Origin: Oscillospiraceae bacterium
Lineage (GTDB): Bacteria > Bacillota > Clostridia > Oscillospirales > UBA929
Assembly: GCA_009782385.1 (NCBI GenBank)
Contig: WRJE01000011.1
Location: 1 to 41,728 of the forward strand
Length of the DNA: 41,728 bases
Reading direction: 5' to 3'
The notes beneath the pieces were generated by a model. The model did not search any database. It was not told the DNA's origin and was given only the letters and a program-made list of their open reading frames with translations. Within the stretch, counting starts at the first letter, position 1. Each line of letters begins with the position of its first letter. Below, piece after piece: positions 24,841 to 33,082 of this stretch. A program made the position numbers and the translations under genes.

Positions 24841-27498
24841 TCAACCGTAGTTTATTGCTACTATCGCGCTTTCGTGCTTGCCGGGGGATGTGCGGGTGAC
24901 ATACGCTACAGTGCCGGATATTGCGCCTTCCTGTCTAAGTGTTATTGTCGCCGTGCCGCCGCTGCCGCTTGTCGCGCTTCCGAGGAGAAGCGTTCCCGCA
25001 GAGTCGCTGTAAACGCGGATTTCATCGCCGCTGTTCAGTTCGGAGAACTCAAGAATGACTACAGATGTCTTTGTCGCTGTAAACGCACCCGGTATGGCCG
25101 ATACTTCCTGTGCGGCGTAGCTGTATTCACCCCTTGCGCTTTCGTATCTGTCCGGCTGTGTGACGGTGATGTATAATCTGCCTCCGCCCTGATTGAGCTG
25201 ATTGGTTCTGAGTGTTGCCTCACCTGTGCCGTTAGCGGATGCCTGAGCGATTGGAGTACTATCGCTTAACGCGGAGTATACTTTTACTGTATCGCCCGAA
25301 GACAGCCCATTGACAGTTATAACTGAATCTATTCTCGCGTTATTTGCGATTTCGACCGTCATGCCTTGCGGAATTGCCGATTGCGCTCCGTAACTCACAT
25401 TTGTTCTTGCGCTTTCGTCAAGCCCTAAGGATTTGCGTGTTACCCAAACATCGCCGGCAGTGGTACTCAGCCCGGTGATATTAAATGTTACATTTGACGA
25501 GCTTTCCGCAACCGTGCCTTTGCCAAGTGTTGTACTGCCTGTTGCCGCGGCGTAGACCGTAATGATATCGCCCGATAACAACCCGCTGACCTCGACTGCC
25601 GCGCCCGAGACATTGTTGCTGATTTTTATTTGAGACGGTACAATCGGATTTGATATACCAACGGGGTTGTACGTGAACGCTTTTCTTGTGCCTTCGATAA
25701 GGCCTTTTTTGGTTAATGAGATATAGACTGTCAGCTCGCTCTGGCTTCCGGTTCTTTTAAGCTGGCGCGTTTTCATTTCGACCGAGAACCCGTTCGCGCA
25801 TATAGCCTGAACAATGGGAGAGCCTGCCGTTAAGTTCTCGTAGACTTTTAACGTATCGCCTTCCGATAGACCGGTAACGGTTATTACACTGTCGGTATCC
25901 GCGTTGTTTTCAATCGCTACTTGGCTGTCTTTCAGTTCATAATTCAATTCATCGGTTGTCTTTCTCGCGGCATATGTCACTTCTATCGGAGTGCTTTCCG
26001 CAAGGGTCGCCGTTTTTTGCGTAACCCATACCGAGCCGCCGCCAATGCTGAGAGAGTTTGTGCTAATCGTTACGGATGTTGCTCCCGATGCTACCTTTGC
26101 CGTTCCGAGGATTCGACCGTTCGTTCCTTTGTCATAGACGGTAATAGTTGTGCATTCGTCAAGTTCTCTTACATCAACCGTTCCGGGTATGCCCGCGTTG
26201 TTGGTAACGGTAATTTGCGATACTCTAAGGGCGTTTGACGGCTGTTCTTTTGGAACTGTAACCGCAATAGGATTGCTCTCGCGCATGGATTTGCGTGTAT
26301 TTGTAACGAATAAAATCATCTCATCTGTGCCAAACTGGGCTTTCGCAAGGATTACCTCGGTTTTGTTTGCGCCGACCGTGCCTCTCATATAAACGGCGGA
26401 AGCGGGTTTTGAGCTATCGGCTTTGTCGGGGAGATATACTTTGATTATGTCGCCGGGTTCAAGACCGTTTATGTAGAGAGTATCGTTTGTTCCGGCGGGA
26501 TTATTGGTAGGGGTTATTTGAGACAAGACGAGAGGCTCTGTTTTTTCCTGACCTTCATAACCGTGCTGATATCTGCCCCTCTCTTTATCGTCAAAATCGC
26601 TCGGCAGTTTGTTGTTGCGCTTGATTGAAATATAGAAATTGCCGTTGTCTTTTTCAAGGGTTGCGCTGATTTTTACAGAGTCCTTGTTCTTCGCGCACTT
26701 CTTGCTCCCCAACAGCTTCGTTCCCGTCTGTGTGGAATACAAGGAGACGGTATCGCCCGGTTCAAGGTTTGAAATTTCAATGGTGCCCTTTTTGCCGACC
26801 GGATTTATTACTTCTATGTATTGCCCGGCCTCGGCTGCCGTAAAGGGTTCGCTTCTCTGCTCTTCGGGTACGATAACTCTGACTTCGGGACTTTCGTGCA
26901 TTTTAACGCTTGTAACGGTGATAAAGACAATCGTCTCGTTCGTTCCGAACTGTTTGTATGAAAGGGTTGCTTCGTTGTTATTCTTTCTGACCTTGCCCGA
27001 TGTGAGCTTTTTGCCCCTCTCGTTATAGATTGTTACCGTATCGCGGGGCATAAGACCTTCGATGAGGATTGTGTCTTTTTTGCCAACATTGTTGTTTATA
27101 TTTTCTGTTTTGACAACGGGGGGTTCGGACACAAGCTCGGGGTTATATGTGCCGGACGCGGTCTTTGGCGTTTGAGAACCTCTGTTCAAAACAGATACGC
27201 TGATGTTTCCGCCGTCTACAGACGACAGGGTGACATTCATATTCACCGCCGTTGAAGCACCGGCAGTCTTTCGACCAAGCAACACTTTGCCCTCGTATAC
27301 GGATACAACGCTTCGAGGTTCAATGCCTATAACTTTTACGGAATCTCTCTTGCCGAGATTATTGGCAACAACGACTTCGTAGCTCTCATCATCGCTCATA
27401 AATCTCGCGATATGGCTTTCACCGGATGCCAAAGCCGCTGTGCCGATGGAAACGGCGGCGATAACCACTATCAATGCAGCAAGAATTTTCTTTATCAT
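24841..27498 (-). CDS. secreted protein of nine tandem beta-sandwich-like modules
   Basis: 885 residues. Signal peptide MIKKILAALIVVIAAVSIGTAALA. The whole mature chain is about nine degenerate modules of 80-105 residues, each with the pattern xNNxGxxDxIxVxGLxxGDTVxVY, a glycine/alanine turn (LGxxxV), a TxxTxxLxxGGG-type strand and a closing VWVTRK/YITVTQ...ESAxxxVxY. I do not recognise the family; the pattern suggests Ig-like or filamin-like surface modules. Internal modules differ in insertions (module 3 carries a charged GRYQHGYEGQEK stretch). No LPXTG or SLH anchor is seen. CCGGAGGGC precedes the ATG. It may be co-transcribed with the DUF4830 gene 82 nt upstream. No catalytic motif is visible. 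Confidence 0.85.
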   Translation of the reverse strand: MIKKILAALIVVIAAVSIGTAALASGESHIARFMSDDESYEVVVANNLGKRDSVKVIGIEPRSVVSVYEGKVLLGRKTAGASTAVNMNVTLSSVDGGNISVSVLNRGSQTPKTASGTYNPELVSEPPVVKTENINNNVGKKDTILIEGLMPRDTVTIYNERGKKLTSGKVRKNNNEATLSYKQFGTNETIVFITVTSVKMHESPEVRVIVPEEQRSEPFTAAEAGQYIEVINPVGKKGTIEISNLEPGDTVSLYSTQTGTKLLGSKKCAKNKDSVKISATLEKDNGNFYISIKRNNKLPSDFDDKERGRYQHGYEGQEKTEPLVLSQITPTNNPAGTNDTLYINGLEPGDIIKVYLPDKADSSKPASAVYMRGTVGANKTEVILAKAQFGTDEMILFVTNTRKSMRESNPIAVTVPKEQPSNALRVSQITVTNNAGIPGTVDVRELDECTTITVYDKGTNGRILGTAKVASGATSVTISTNSLSIGGGSVWVTQKTATLAESTPIEVTYAARKTTDELNYELKDSQVAIENNADTDSVITVTGLSEGDTLKVYENLTAGSPIVQAICANGFSVEMKTRQLKRTGSQSELTVYISLTKKGLIEGTRKAFTYNPVGISNPIVPSQIKISNNVSGAAVEVSGLLSGDIITVYAAATGSTTLGKGTVAESSSNVTFNITGLSTTAGDVWVTRKSLGLDESARTNVSYGAQSAIPQGMTVEIANNARIDSVITVNGLSSGDTVKVYSALSDSTPIAQASANGTGEATLRTNQLNQGGGRLYITVTQPDRYESARGEYSYAAQEVSAIPGAFTATKTSVVILEFSELNSGDEIRVYSDSAGTLLLGSATSGSGGTATITLRQEGAISGTVAYVTRTSPGKHESAIVAINYG

Positions 27499-27580
27499 AT
27501 CTCAAGCCCTCCGGATAATAATTTTCACATACAGTTTATCGTATGTAACCCGGAAAACTTGAGGTTGCAAAATCAAAAAA

Positions 27581-28075
27581 TTATGGTTTCGTCAGCCCGT
27601 GCATAAAGCCGTCCATGGTCGCGGAATGCACATCGCCGCCTATGACCGTGTTTTTATATATAAAGATTGTGGCGCGGACGTTTTCGCTGACGTTTGGGTA
27701 ATTCGTTATGCCGTAGGCATATCTCATAACACGTTTGCCTTTGTATTTTGACAGGTCGAAACCCTGTGCTTTTTGCATATTGTTATACTCTGTCAGCACC
27801 TCGTCAAATTCGACCGGGATTAGCACCTCTTCAAATTCAAGAGGCTTTTCATCGACCTGCCATTGATATCCGTTCAAAAAGCGCACGCGGTCTTCGTTGG
27901 TTTCAATTTTTTTGGCGGACGGCTTTCCGTTTGACGCGGAGGAAGACGATGAAGCCGCATCTGCCGAACCGCCGCCAAAACTTAACAGCAGGATAATAGC
28001 GCACAGCAGCACCCCTGTCGCGACGACTGCCGCCGCCAGCTTGCGTTTACTGAGTTTTGCGGTGAAGATAAACAT
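27581..28075 (-). CDS. DUF4830 domain membrane-anchored protein
   Basis: 164 residues from the ATG at 28075, chosen because AAGGAGTGG precedes it; an in-frame ATG at 28315 would add 80 residues across the hicAB promoter region. One membrane segment near the N-terminus (KLAAAVVATGVLLCAIILLLSF) with a basic cytoplasmic start, a serine-rich linker, then the DUF4830 domain: EDRVRFLNGYQWQV, EEVLIPVEFDEV, YNNMQKAQGFDLSKYKG, VMRYAYGITNYP, and a closing VIGGDVHSATMDGFMHGL. The domain should be extracytoplasmic. Its function is not established for the family. It is upstream of the nine-module surface protein on the same strand. Confidence 0.85.
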   Translation of the reverse strand: MFIFTAKLSKRKLAAAVVATGVLLCAIILLLSFGGGSADAASSSSSASNGKPSAKKIETNEDRVRFLNGYQWQVDEKPLEFEEVLIPVEFDEVLTEYNNMQKAQGFDLSKYKGKRVMRYAYGITNYPNVSENVRATIFIYKNTVIGGDVHSATMDGFMHGLTKP

Positions 28076-28198
28076 ATACAAACCACTCCTTAAATTGGGA
28101 AAAGCTCCCTGTTTGTACATGGTATGCGGACGGGCAAGAGAATAGAAGCAAGGGGGTGAACGATGTCTTTGCTGATTGTTTTTGCGCTGATGCAAATA

Positions 28199-28244
28199 AT
28201 TACGTAATATGTGTATTGATATTACGTAATTTACGTGGTACAAT
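28199..28244 (+). promoter_or_regulatory. hicAB promoter with two palindromic operator sites
   Basis: Promoter: -35 TTGATA (28216-28221), 17-nt spacer, -10 TACAAT (28239-28244). Two identical perfect palindromes ATTACGTAAT lie at 28199-28208 and 28221-28230, centres 22 bp apart (two helical turns); the second begins at the last base of the -35 and fills the start of the spacer. The arrangement fits repression by the ribbon-helix-helix domain of HicB, possibly with HicA. Confidence 0.75.
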
Positions 28245-28268
28245 AAATAGCACAAGGGAGGCGGGCAA

Positions 28269-28442
28269 GTGAAAAGAAAAGACATAATAAAAAAACTGGA
28301 AGCGGCGGGATACAAACTGGATAGAACCGGAAACCACGCAATATACGAAAAATATGGAAGCCGTCCCGTACAAGTCCCAAATCACCGTGAAATAAACGAA
28401 AACACTGCAAGACAAATTCTTAGGGATACCGGGTTGAAATAA
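28269..28442 (+). CDS. hicA: HicA-type toxin (mRNA interferase)
   Basis: 57 residues from a GTG start with GGGAGGCGGG upstream. The double-stranded-RNA-binding-like HicA fold is recognisable: KRKDIIKKLEAAGYKLDRTG, then the catalytic histidine H23 in GNHAIYEKYG, RPVQVPNHREINENTARQIL and a closing DTGLK. HicA toxins cleave mRNA and stall growth when the antitoxin is lost. It is complete with an intact catalytic histidine, so the module is probably functional. It precedes hicB by 52 nt in the usual hicA-hicB order. Confidence 0.93.
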   Translation: MKRKDIIKKLEAAGYKLDRTGNHAIYEKYGSRPVQVPNHREINENTARQILRDTGLK

Positions 28443-28494
28443 ATCCAACCCCTTTAGTCAATATATAACTATTAAAAAGTGAGGCTGATGTTTA

Positions 28495-28869
28495 ATGAAT
28501 AATTATGTTTATCCCGCAATTTTCCAACCCAATAACGATGGCAGCTATACAATCTCTTATCCCGACCTGCCCGGTTGTATCAGTGAAGGTAAAGACTTGC
28601 CCAACGCAATGTTTATGGCTCAAGACGCGCTAACGCAATGGATAGCATATCTAACCGATAAAAGGCAAGTTGTTCCCGGTGCGTCAAATATAAAAGATGT
28701 TAAATTCAACAACAATGAGTTTGTTAACTTGATATGTGCCGATGTAAGGGATAGTCGAGCTGTCAAACGTACCGTCAGTATACCTAAATGGATGGACGAG
28801 AAAGTTTCAGAAACGGGGCTGAGTTTATCCCGTGTTTTACAAGATGCGTTAACGCAAAGGCTGCAATAA
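28495..28869 (+). CDS. hicB: HicB-type antitoxin
   Basis: 124 residues. The N-terminal partial RNase-H-like fold of HicB (YPAIFQPNNDGSYTISYPDLPGC, SEGKDLPNAMFMAQDAL) neutralises HicA. The C-terminus (about 88-124; KRTVSIPKWMDEKVSETGLSLSRVLQDAL) is a ribbon-helix-helix DNA-binding domain, which would bind the palindromes upstream of hicA. GTGAGG precedes the ATG. A hairpin terminator follows. The module is flanked by unrelated surface-protein and sugar-nucleotide genes. Confidence 0.93.
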   Translation: MNNYVYPAIFQPNNDGSYTISYPDLPGCISEGKDLPNAMFMAQDALTQWIAYLTDKRQVVPGASNIKDVKFNNNEFVNLICADVRDSRAVKRTVSIPKWMDEKVSETGLSLSRVLQDALTQRLQ

Positions 28870-28882
28870 AATTAAGCTGTTC

Positions 28883-28909
28883 AAAGCCGCCCCAACTCGT
28901 GGCGGTTTT
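28883..28909 (+). terminator. terminator of hicAB
   Basis: AAAGCCGCC (28883-28891) pairs with GGCGGTTTT (28901-28909), 9 bp including one G-T pair; the T run is short and part of the stem. Confidence 0.6.
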
Positions 28910-28973
28910 ATGATTTGTTTATTTTCAATTTTATATGGCAATAATAACGGCAAAATACATTAGAGGTGAATCT

Positions 28974-31289
28974 ATGAAAGCCGTTATTCTGGCGGGAGGC
29001 GAAGGCACGCGCCTGCGCCCGCTGTCTGTTAACTATCCCAAGCCCATGGTTTCGCTGTTTGAAAAGCCCGTTCTGGAACATACTCTAAAACACCTTAAAA
29101 ACAATGAAATTACCGACATCGTACTGACACTGCATACACTGCCGCACGTAATAACGGACTACTTCGGCGATGGAGGCGCGTTCGGCGCGTCACTCTCATA
29201 TGTCACCGAGCATACGCCTCTAGGCACGGCCGGTGCGGTAAACGCCTGTGTTAAATCTCTCGGCGCGAATCCGTTTCTTGTGATTTCAGGTGACGGCGTG
29301 TGCGATTTTGACCTTCGTGAAGCTCTGCGCTTCCACACGTCAAACACGGCGGATGTTACTATTCTGTTAAGCCGTCAAAAGTCGCCGCAATCCTATGGGC
29401 TTGTTATGACCGATGAATCCGGGAAAGTTACGCGGTTTATCGAAAAGCCCTCACGAACTCAAGTCTTCACGGATACTGTAAATACCGGGATATATATACT
29501 GAATCCCGACATCTTTTCATCCGTACCGCCGGATATGCCTTTTGACTTCGCAAAAGATTTGTTCCCTGAATTGCTGCAGAGTAACAGGCGCATATTCGGC
29601 TATGTCCCGGAGGGTTATTGGTGTGACATCGGAGACACCGAAGCATATCTTCGGTGTGCTTTTGACGCGCTTGACGGCAAGATTCAACTGAGCTTGAACG
29701 CCTTGCCTGTCGGCAAAGGAATATGGTCGGATTCGGCAATACCGGGTGATATCGCGATTATTCCCCCTTGTTATATCGGCGCGGATGTGTCGTTTGGCAG
29801 CGGAGTTACTATTGGTCCTTATACGGTAATAAGTTCCGGCACATCTGTAGGGAGCGGCTCGATAATCGCGCGGAGCTGTATTGAATCGTCAGATATCGGC
29901 GAACGGGCGGAGATTGACGGCGCAATCGTGTGCAGAGGCGCGTCTATTGGTGCGGGTGCGCGTCTGCGAGAGGGATGTGTCATTGGTGACGGCGCGATTG
30001 TAGGTGCGAACGCGCTGATTATGAGCGATGCGCGTATATGGCCCAACAAGGAGATCGATGAAGGCGCGCGTATTTCGGGCAGTGTCTCGGCGGGGTATAA
30101 CAGGCGCGGGGCGTTGTTCCGCGAATCGGGATGTATCACGGGGCAGCCCCATGTTGATTTAACGCCGGACTTTATACAACGGCTCGGTTCGGCGGCGGCG
30201 ATGAATGTGCCTAAAGGTGAAATCGCGCTGTGTATGCGAGGCGATAATGCCGCGAGGCTTGCGGTGGCGGCGTTTGAGACAGGACTTACGGCAACCGGAC
30301 GGAATGTTACGCGCCACGATGCCGCGTTTGAAGCGGCGGCGGCATACGCTGCGGGAGCTTACAGGTTTGCGCTGACGGTATTCGTTTCTCAAAATGCCGG
30401 GGAAGTAAAACTGAATTTCTTTAGTTCGGACGGTCTGCCCATAAACAGGTTGCTTGAACAGAAAATAGAGGCATCCGCGCTGAGGGGAGAAGTCACGCTG
30501 AGAGATGCTCGCTCTGTGGGGGGAACACGCACAATCAGCGGCGTTACGTCACAGTATGAGCTTGCGGCGGGCGAAATACCCCCGTGGTTTGACGACCGCA
30601 AACTGCTCCATATAGCGGCGCGGGGCGACAGTCCCGCCGAACGTTCACTCTACCACGCTCTGTTGGTCTCCCGCGCGTTACCGCGTGCCGACATATATCT
30701 GCCGGAGTTTATGGTCGATTCCGATGGCTATACCGTCCGCGCTGTAGATGAAATGGGGCGTAATGTACCGCACGAGAGACTGCTTGCCATTCTGTGCCTT
30801 TTTGAGGCATCGAGAGGAAATACAAGACTTGCCGTGCCGTATGCCGCGCCCGCGCTTCTTGACCACATCGGCGAGAGTTCAAGGTTGACAGTCCTGCGAC
30901 CCGGGCGCGATGACGGGGCTCGTATGCTGCTGTCGATTCAGCCGTATATGCGCGACGGTATATTTATGGTTTGCCGTATTGTTCACGCGCTGATTACCTG
31001 TGGGCAGACACTGGCAGCTCTTAATGACGCGCTGCCTCCGTTTGGTATGACAAGCGTTGAGCTGCCGCTTGAGAATGACAGAGGTTCTGTCATGCGGGAG
31101 CTTGCAGGTGAATACGGCGGCGAGCTTGTCGAGGGCGTAAGGGCAAAAGTCGGAGGCGGGTATGTGCATATCGCGCCTATTCCGGGGCGGCGGGCTCTAA
31201 GGGTAACCGCTGAGGGGGCGAGTGAAGAATACGCGGCGGAACTCTGCTCTATTGTCGAAAAACGGGTCAAGTACGCGGACGGAAAATAA
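28974..31289 (+). CDS. sugar-1-phosphate nucleotidyltransferase fused to a degenerate phosphomannomutase-like domain
   Basis: 771 residues from ATG 28974 (AGAGGTG upstream; an ATG at 28935 lacks one). Residues 1-235: nucleotidyltransferase, MKAVILAGGEGTRLRPLS with the pyrophosphorylase signature GGxGTRLRP, and FIEKPS near 160, probably making GDP-mannose or a related NDP-sugar. Residues of about 255-365: left-handed beta-helix of hexapeptide repeats (IGADVSFGSGVTIGPYTVI). Residues of about 375-771: a phosphohexomutase-like domain in which the phosphoserine loop reads VSQNAG (normally SHNP) and the metal loop DSDGYT (normally DGDxDR), so mutase activity is doubtful. The product would feed surface polysaccharide synthesis. 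Substrate sugar is not determined. Confidence 0.88.
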   Translation: MKAVILAGGEGTRLRPLSVNYPKPMVSLFEKPVLEHTLKHLKNNEITDIVLTLHTLPHVITDYFGDGGAFGASLSYVTEHTPLGTAGAVNACVKSLGANPFLVISGDGVCDFDLREALRFHTSNTADVTILLSRQKSPQSYGLVMTDESGKVTRFIEKPSRTQVFTDTVNTGIYILNPDIFSSVPPDMPFDFAKDLFPELLQSNRRIFGYVPEGYWCDIGDTEAYLRCAFDALDGKIQLSLNALPVGKGIWSDSAIPGDIAIIPPCYIGADVSFGSGVTIGPYTVISSGTSVGSGSIIARSCIESSDIGERAEIDGAIVCRGASIGAGARLREGCVIGDGAIVGANALIMSDARIWPNKEIDEGARISGSVSAGYNRRGALFRESGCITGQPHVDLTPDFIQRLGSAAAMNVPKGEIALCMRGDNAARLAVAAFETGLTATGRNVTRHDAAFEAAAAYAAGAYRFALTVFVSQNAGEVKLNFFSSDGLPINRLLEQKIEASALRGEVTLRDARSVGGTRTISGVTSQYELAAGEIPPWFDDRKLLHIAARGDSPAERSLYHALLVSRALPRADIYLPEFMVDSDGYTVRAVDEMGRNVPHERLLAILCLFEASRGNTRLAVPYAAPALLDHIGESSRLTVLRPGRDDGARMLLSIQPYMRDGIFMVCRIVHALITCGQTLAALNDALPPFGMTSVELPLENDRGSVMRELAGEYGGELVEGVRAKVGGGYVHIAPIPGRRALRVTAEGASEEYAAELCSIVEKRVKYADGK

Positions 31290-31292
31290 TTC

Positions 31293-31321
31293 TTGCTTTT
31301 GCCGGGAATGTGTGTTATGGT
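31293..31321 (+). promoter_or_regulatory. possible promoter of the RNase J gene
   Basis: -35-like TTGCTT (31293-31298), 17-nt spacer, -10-like TATGGT (31316-31321) preceded by TGT. Both boxes are imperfect. Confidence 0.35.
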
Positions 31322-31350
31322 AGTATTCGGATGTAAATGGTAAATACTTT

Positions 31351-31379
31351 TTCTCCCTCGTTGTTTGAGCGAGGGGGAA
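31351..31379 (+). other. leader hairpin upstream of the RNase J gene
   Basis: Arms TTCTCCCTCG (31351-31360) and CGAGGGGGAA (31370-31379), 10 bp with one G-T pair and a 9-nt loop TTGTTTGAG. No T tract follows on either strand, so it is not a standard terminator. It lies in the 5' leader about 50 nt before the start codon. Confidence 0.55.
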
Positions 31380-31429
31380 TGTGTTAGCGCGTATTACATA
31401 CAATATTTTTTAGGAGAGATAATCAATCA

Positions 31430-33082
31430 ATGGCTGAGAAGCTGAAAATCATCCCCTTGGGCGGTTTAGGGGAAATCGGAAAGAACATTACCGTTTACGA
31501 ACACGGCGATGACATTTTAATAGTTGACTGCGGGCTTTGTTTCCCCGATGGGGATATGCTGGGCGTTGACCTCGTGATACCGGACTTTACGTACCTCGAA
31601 AAGAATCGCAACCGCATTAGGGCTGTTGCCATAACGCACGGTCACGAAGACCATATCGGCGCGGTGTCGTTTCTCTTGCGCGAAATTGCCGCGCCCGTAT
31701 ACGCAACACCGCTGACTGCGGGGCTTATCAAGCTCAAACTTGAGGAGGCGGGGCTTCTGCAATCCTCCGATGTGCGAGAGATAAAGGTTGGACAGCATTT
31801 TTCGGCGGGGTGCTTTACGGTGGAGTTTATCAATGTAAACCACTCTATCGCAGATGCCGCAGCACTGGCGATAAAGACACCGCAGGGTATTGTCATACAC
31901 ACGGGAGACTTCAAAATCGACTCAACTCCCGTGGACGGCGGTATTATAGACTTACCGCGAATCGGGCAGTTAGGCAAAAAGGGCATTCTCGCGCTTCTGT
32001 CGGATTCCACCAATGTCGAACGTCCCGGTTACGCAATGAGCGAGCGTCATGTCGGAGAAGCATTCGAGCCGTTGTTCCGCAATTTCGACCATCGCATAAT
32101 CGTAACGACTTTCGCTTCAAACGTACATCGGCTTCAGCAAGTTATCGACTGCGCGGCAAGGCATGACAGGCGCGTGGCAATTACCGGGCGGAGCATGGAA
32201 AACATCCTGCGCCTTTCGGCGGAGTTGGGATATATGAAAATTCCCGATGGCGTAATGATAGACGTGTCAATGATACGCACCGTACCCGCGAACAAACTGG
32301 TGATAATAACCACGGGAAGCCAAGGAGAGCCGATGTCGGCTCTGTACCGTATAGCCTTTTCCTCCCACAAGCTGATAGATATACTGCCGGGAGACAGGGT
32401 TATTGTGTCGGCATCGCCTGTGCCGGGGAATGAAAAAACAGTCTCAAAAATGATAAATGAGTTGGTACGCAGGGGCGCGGAGGTTGTCTATGAGAAACTG
32501 GCGGACGTTCATGTTTCCGGTCATGCCTGTCAAGAGGAACTCAAACTGATGATTGCGCTGTGCAAACCGAAATATTTTATACCCCTGCACGGCGAGTACC
32601 GCCATCTTAAAGCACACGCCGCTCTGGCGCGTTCCTGCGGCATTCCGCCTGAGAACATAATAATAACTGATGTGGGGCGTGTATTGGAACTGGGCGGACG
32701 CAGCTTTAAGCACACGGCAACCGTGCCATCGGGGCGCGTTCTGGTTGACGGGCTTGGAGTTGGAGACGTGGGCAGCGTTGTCCTGCGTGACCGCAAGCAC
32801 TTGGCGAGTGATGGGCTGCTTGTGGTTGTTCTGACCGTTGACAGTGCTTCCGGTGAAATAATCGCCGGCCCTGATATTATTACGCGCGGCTTTATATATG
32901 TAAAAGAGTCAGAAGATTTTATTGAGCAGTTGCGGCAAGTTGTACTGCAAGCCATTGGCGGGGACAACAAAAACTCTGATTGGCAGGCGATGAAGTCGGC
33001 AATCAGAGCTTCTCTAAGCGATTATTTATATAAGAAAACGAAGCGCGGCCCGATGATATTACCCGTTATTACGGAAGTGTAA
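31430..33082 (+). CDS. rnjA: ribonuclease J
   Basis: 550 residues. Metallo-beta-lactamase/beta-CASP nuclease with 5'-to-3' exo- and endonuclease activity in mRNA decay and RNA maturation. N-terminus KIIPLGGLGEIGKN, zinc motif HGHEDHIG (70-77), further ligands in VNHSI and HTGDFK (about 145-163), beta-CASP domain with LLSDSTNVERPG, and a late GSQGEP/PLHGEYRHL motif typical of RNase J. TAGGAGAGA precedes the ATG. It ends 24 nt inside the convergent ribF gene, so the two mRNAs have complementary 3' ends. A second RNase J paralogue, if any, is outside the window. Confidence 0.96.
   Translation: MAEKLKIIPLGGLGEIGKNITVYEHGDDILIVDCGLCFPDGDMLGVDLVIPDFTYLEKNRNRIRAVAITHGHEDHIGAVSFLLREIAAPVYATPLTAGLIKLKLEEAGLLQSSDVREIKVGQHFSAGCFTVEFINVNHSIADAAALAIKTPQGIVIHTGDFKIDSTPVDGGIIDLPRIGQLGKKGILALLSDSTNVERPGYAMSERHVGEAFEPLFRNFDHRIIVTTFASNVHRLQQVIDCAARHDRRVAITGRSMENILRLSAELGYMKIPDGVMIDVSMIRTVPANKLVIITTGSQGEPMSALYRIAFSSHKLIDILPGDRVIVSASPVPGNEKTVSKMINELVRRGAEVVYEKLADVHVSGHACQEELKLMIALCKPKYFIPLHGEYRHLKAHAALARSCGIPPENIIITDVGRVLELGGRSFKHTATVPSGRVLVDGLGVGDVGSVVLRDRKHLASDGLLVVVLTVDSASGEIIAGPDIITRGFIYVKESEDFIEQLRQVVLQAIGGDNKNSDWQAMKSAIRASLSDYLYKKTKRGPMILPVITEV

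Noticed and set aside
27499-27580. Promoter and small hairpin (CATAC...GTATG) before the nine-module protein
   Set aside because: Only a weak TTGCAA/TACATA pair and a 5-bp stem; not convincing, and the gene may be transcribed with the DUF4830 gene.
28163-28207. 14-codon hydrophobic ORF (MSLLIVFALMQIIT) with a good AGGGGGTGA site between DUF4830 and hicA
   Set aside because: Could be a leader peptide or type I toxin-like peptide, but it is very short, ends in the first hicAB operator palindrome and has no visible promoter or antisense RNA; chance is as likely.
28942-28958. Promoter for the nucleotidyltransferase gene in the AT-rich 28910-28960 stretch
   Set aside because: TTGTTT and AATAAT-like boxes exist but at poor spacing; I could not support a specific site.
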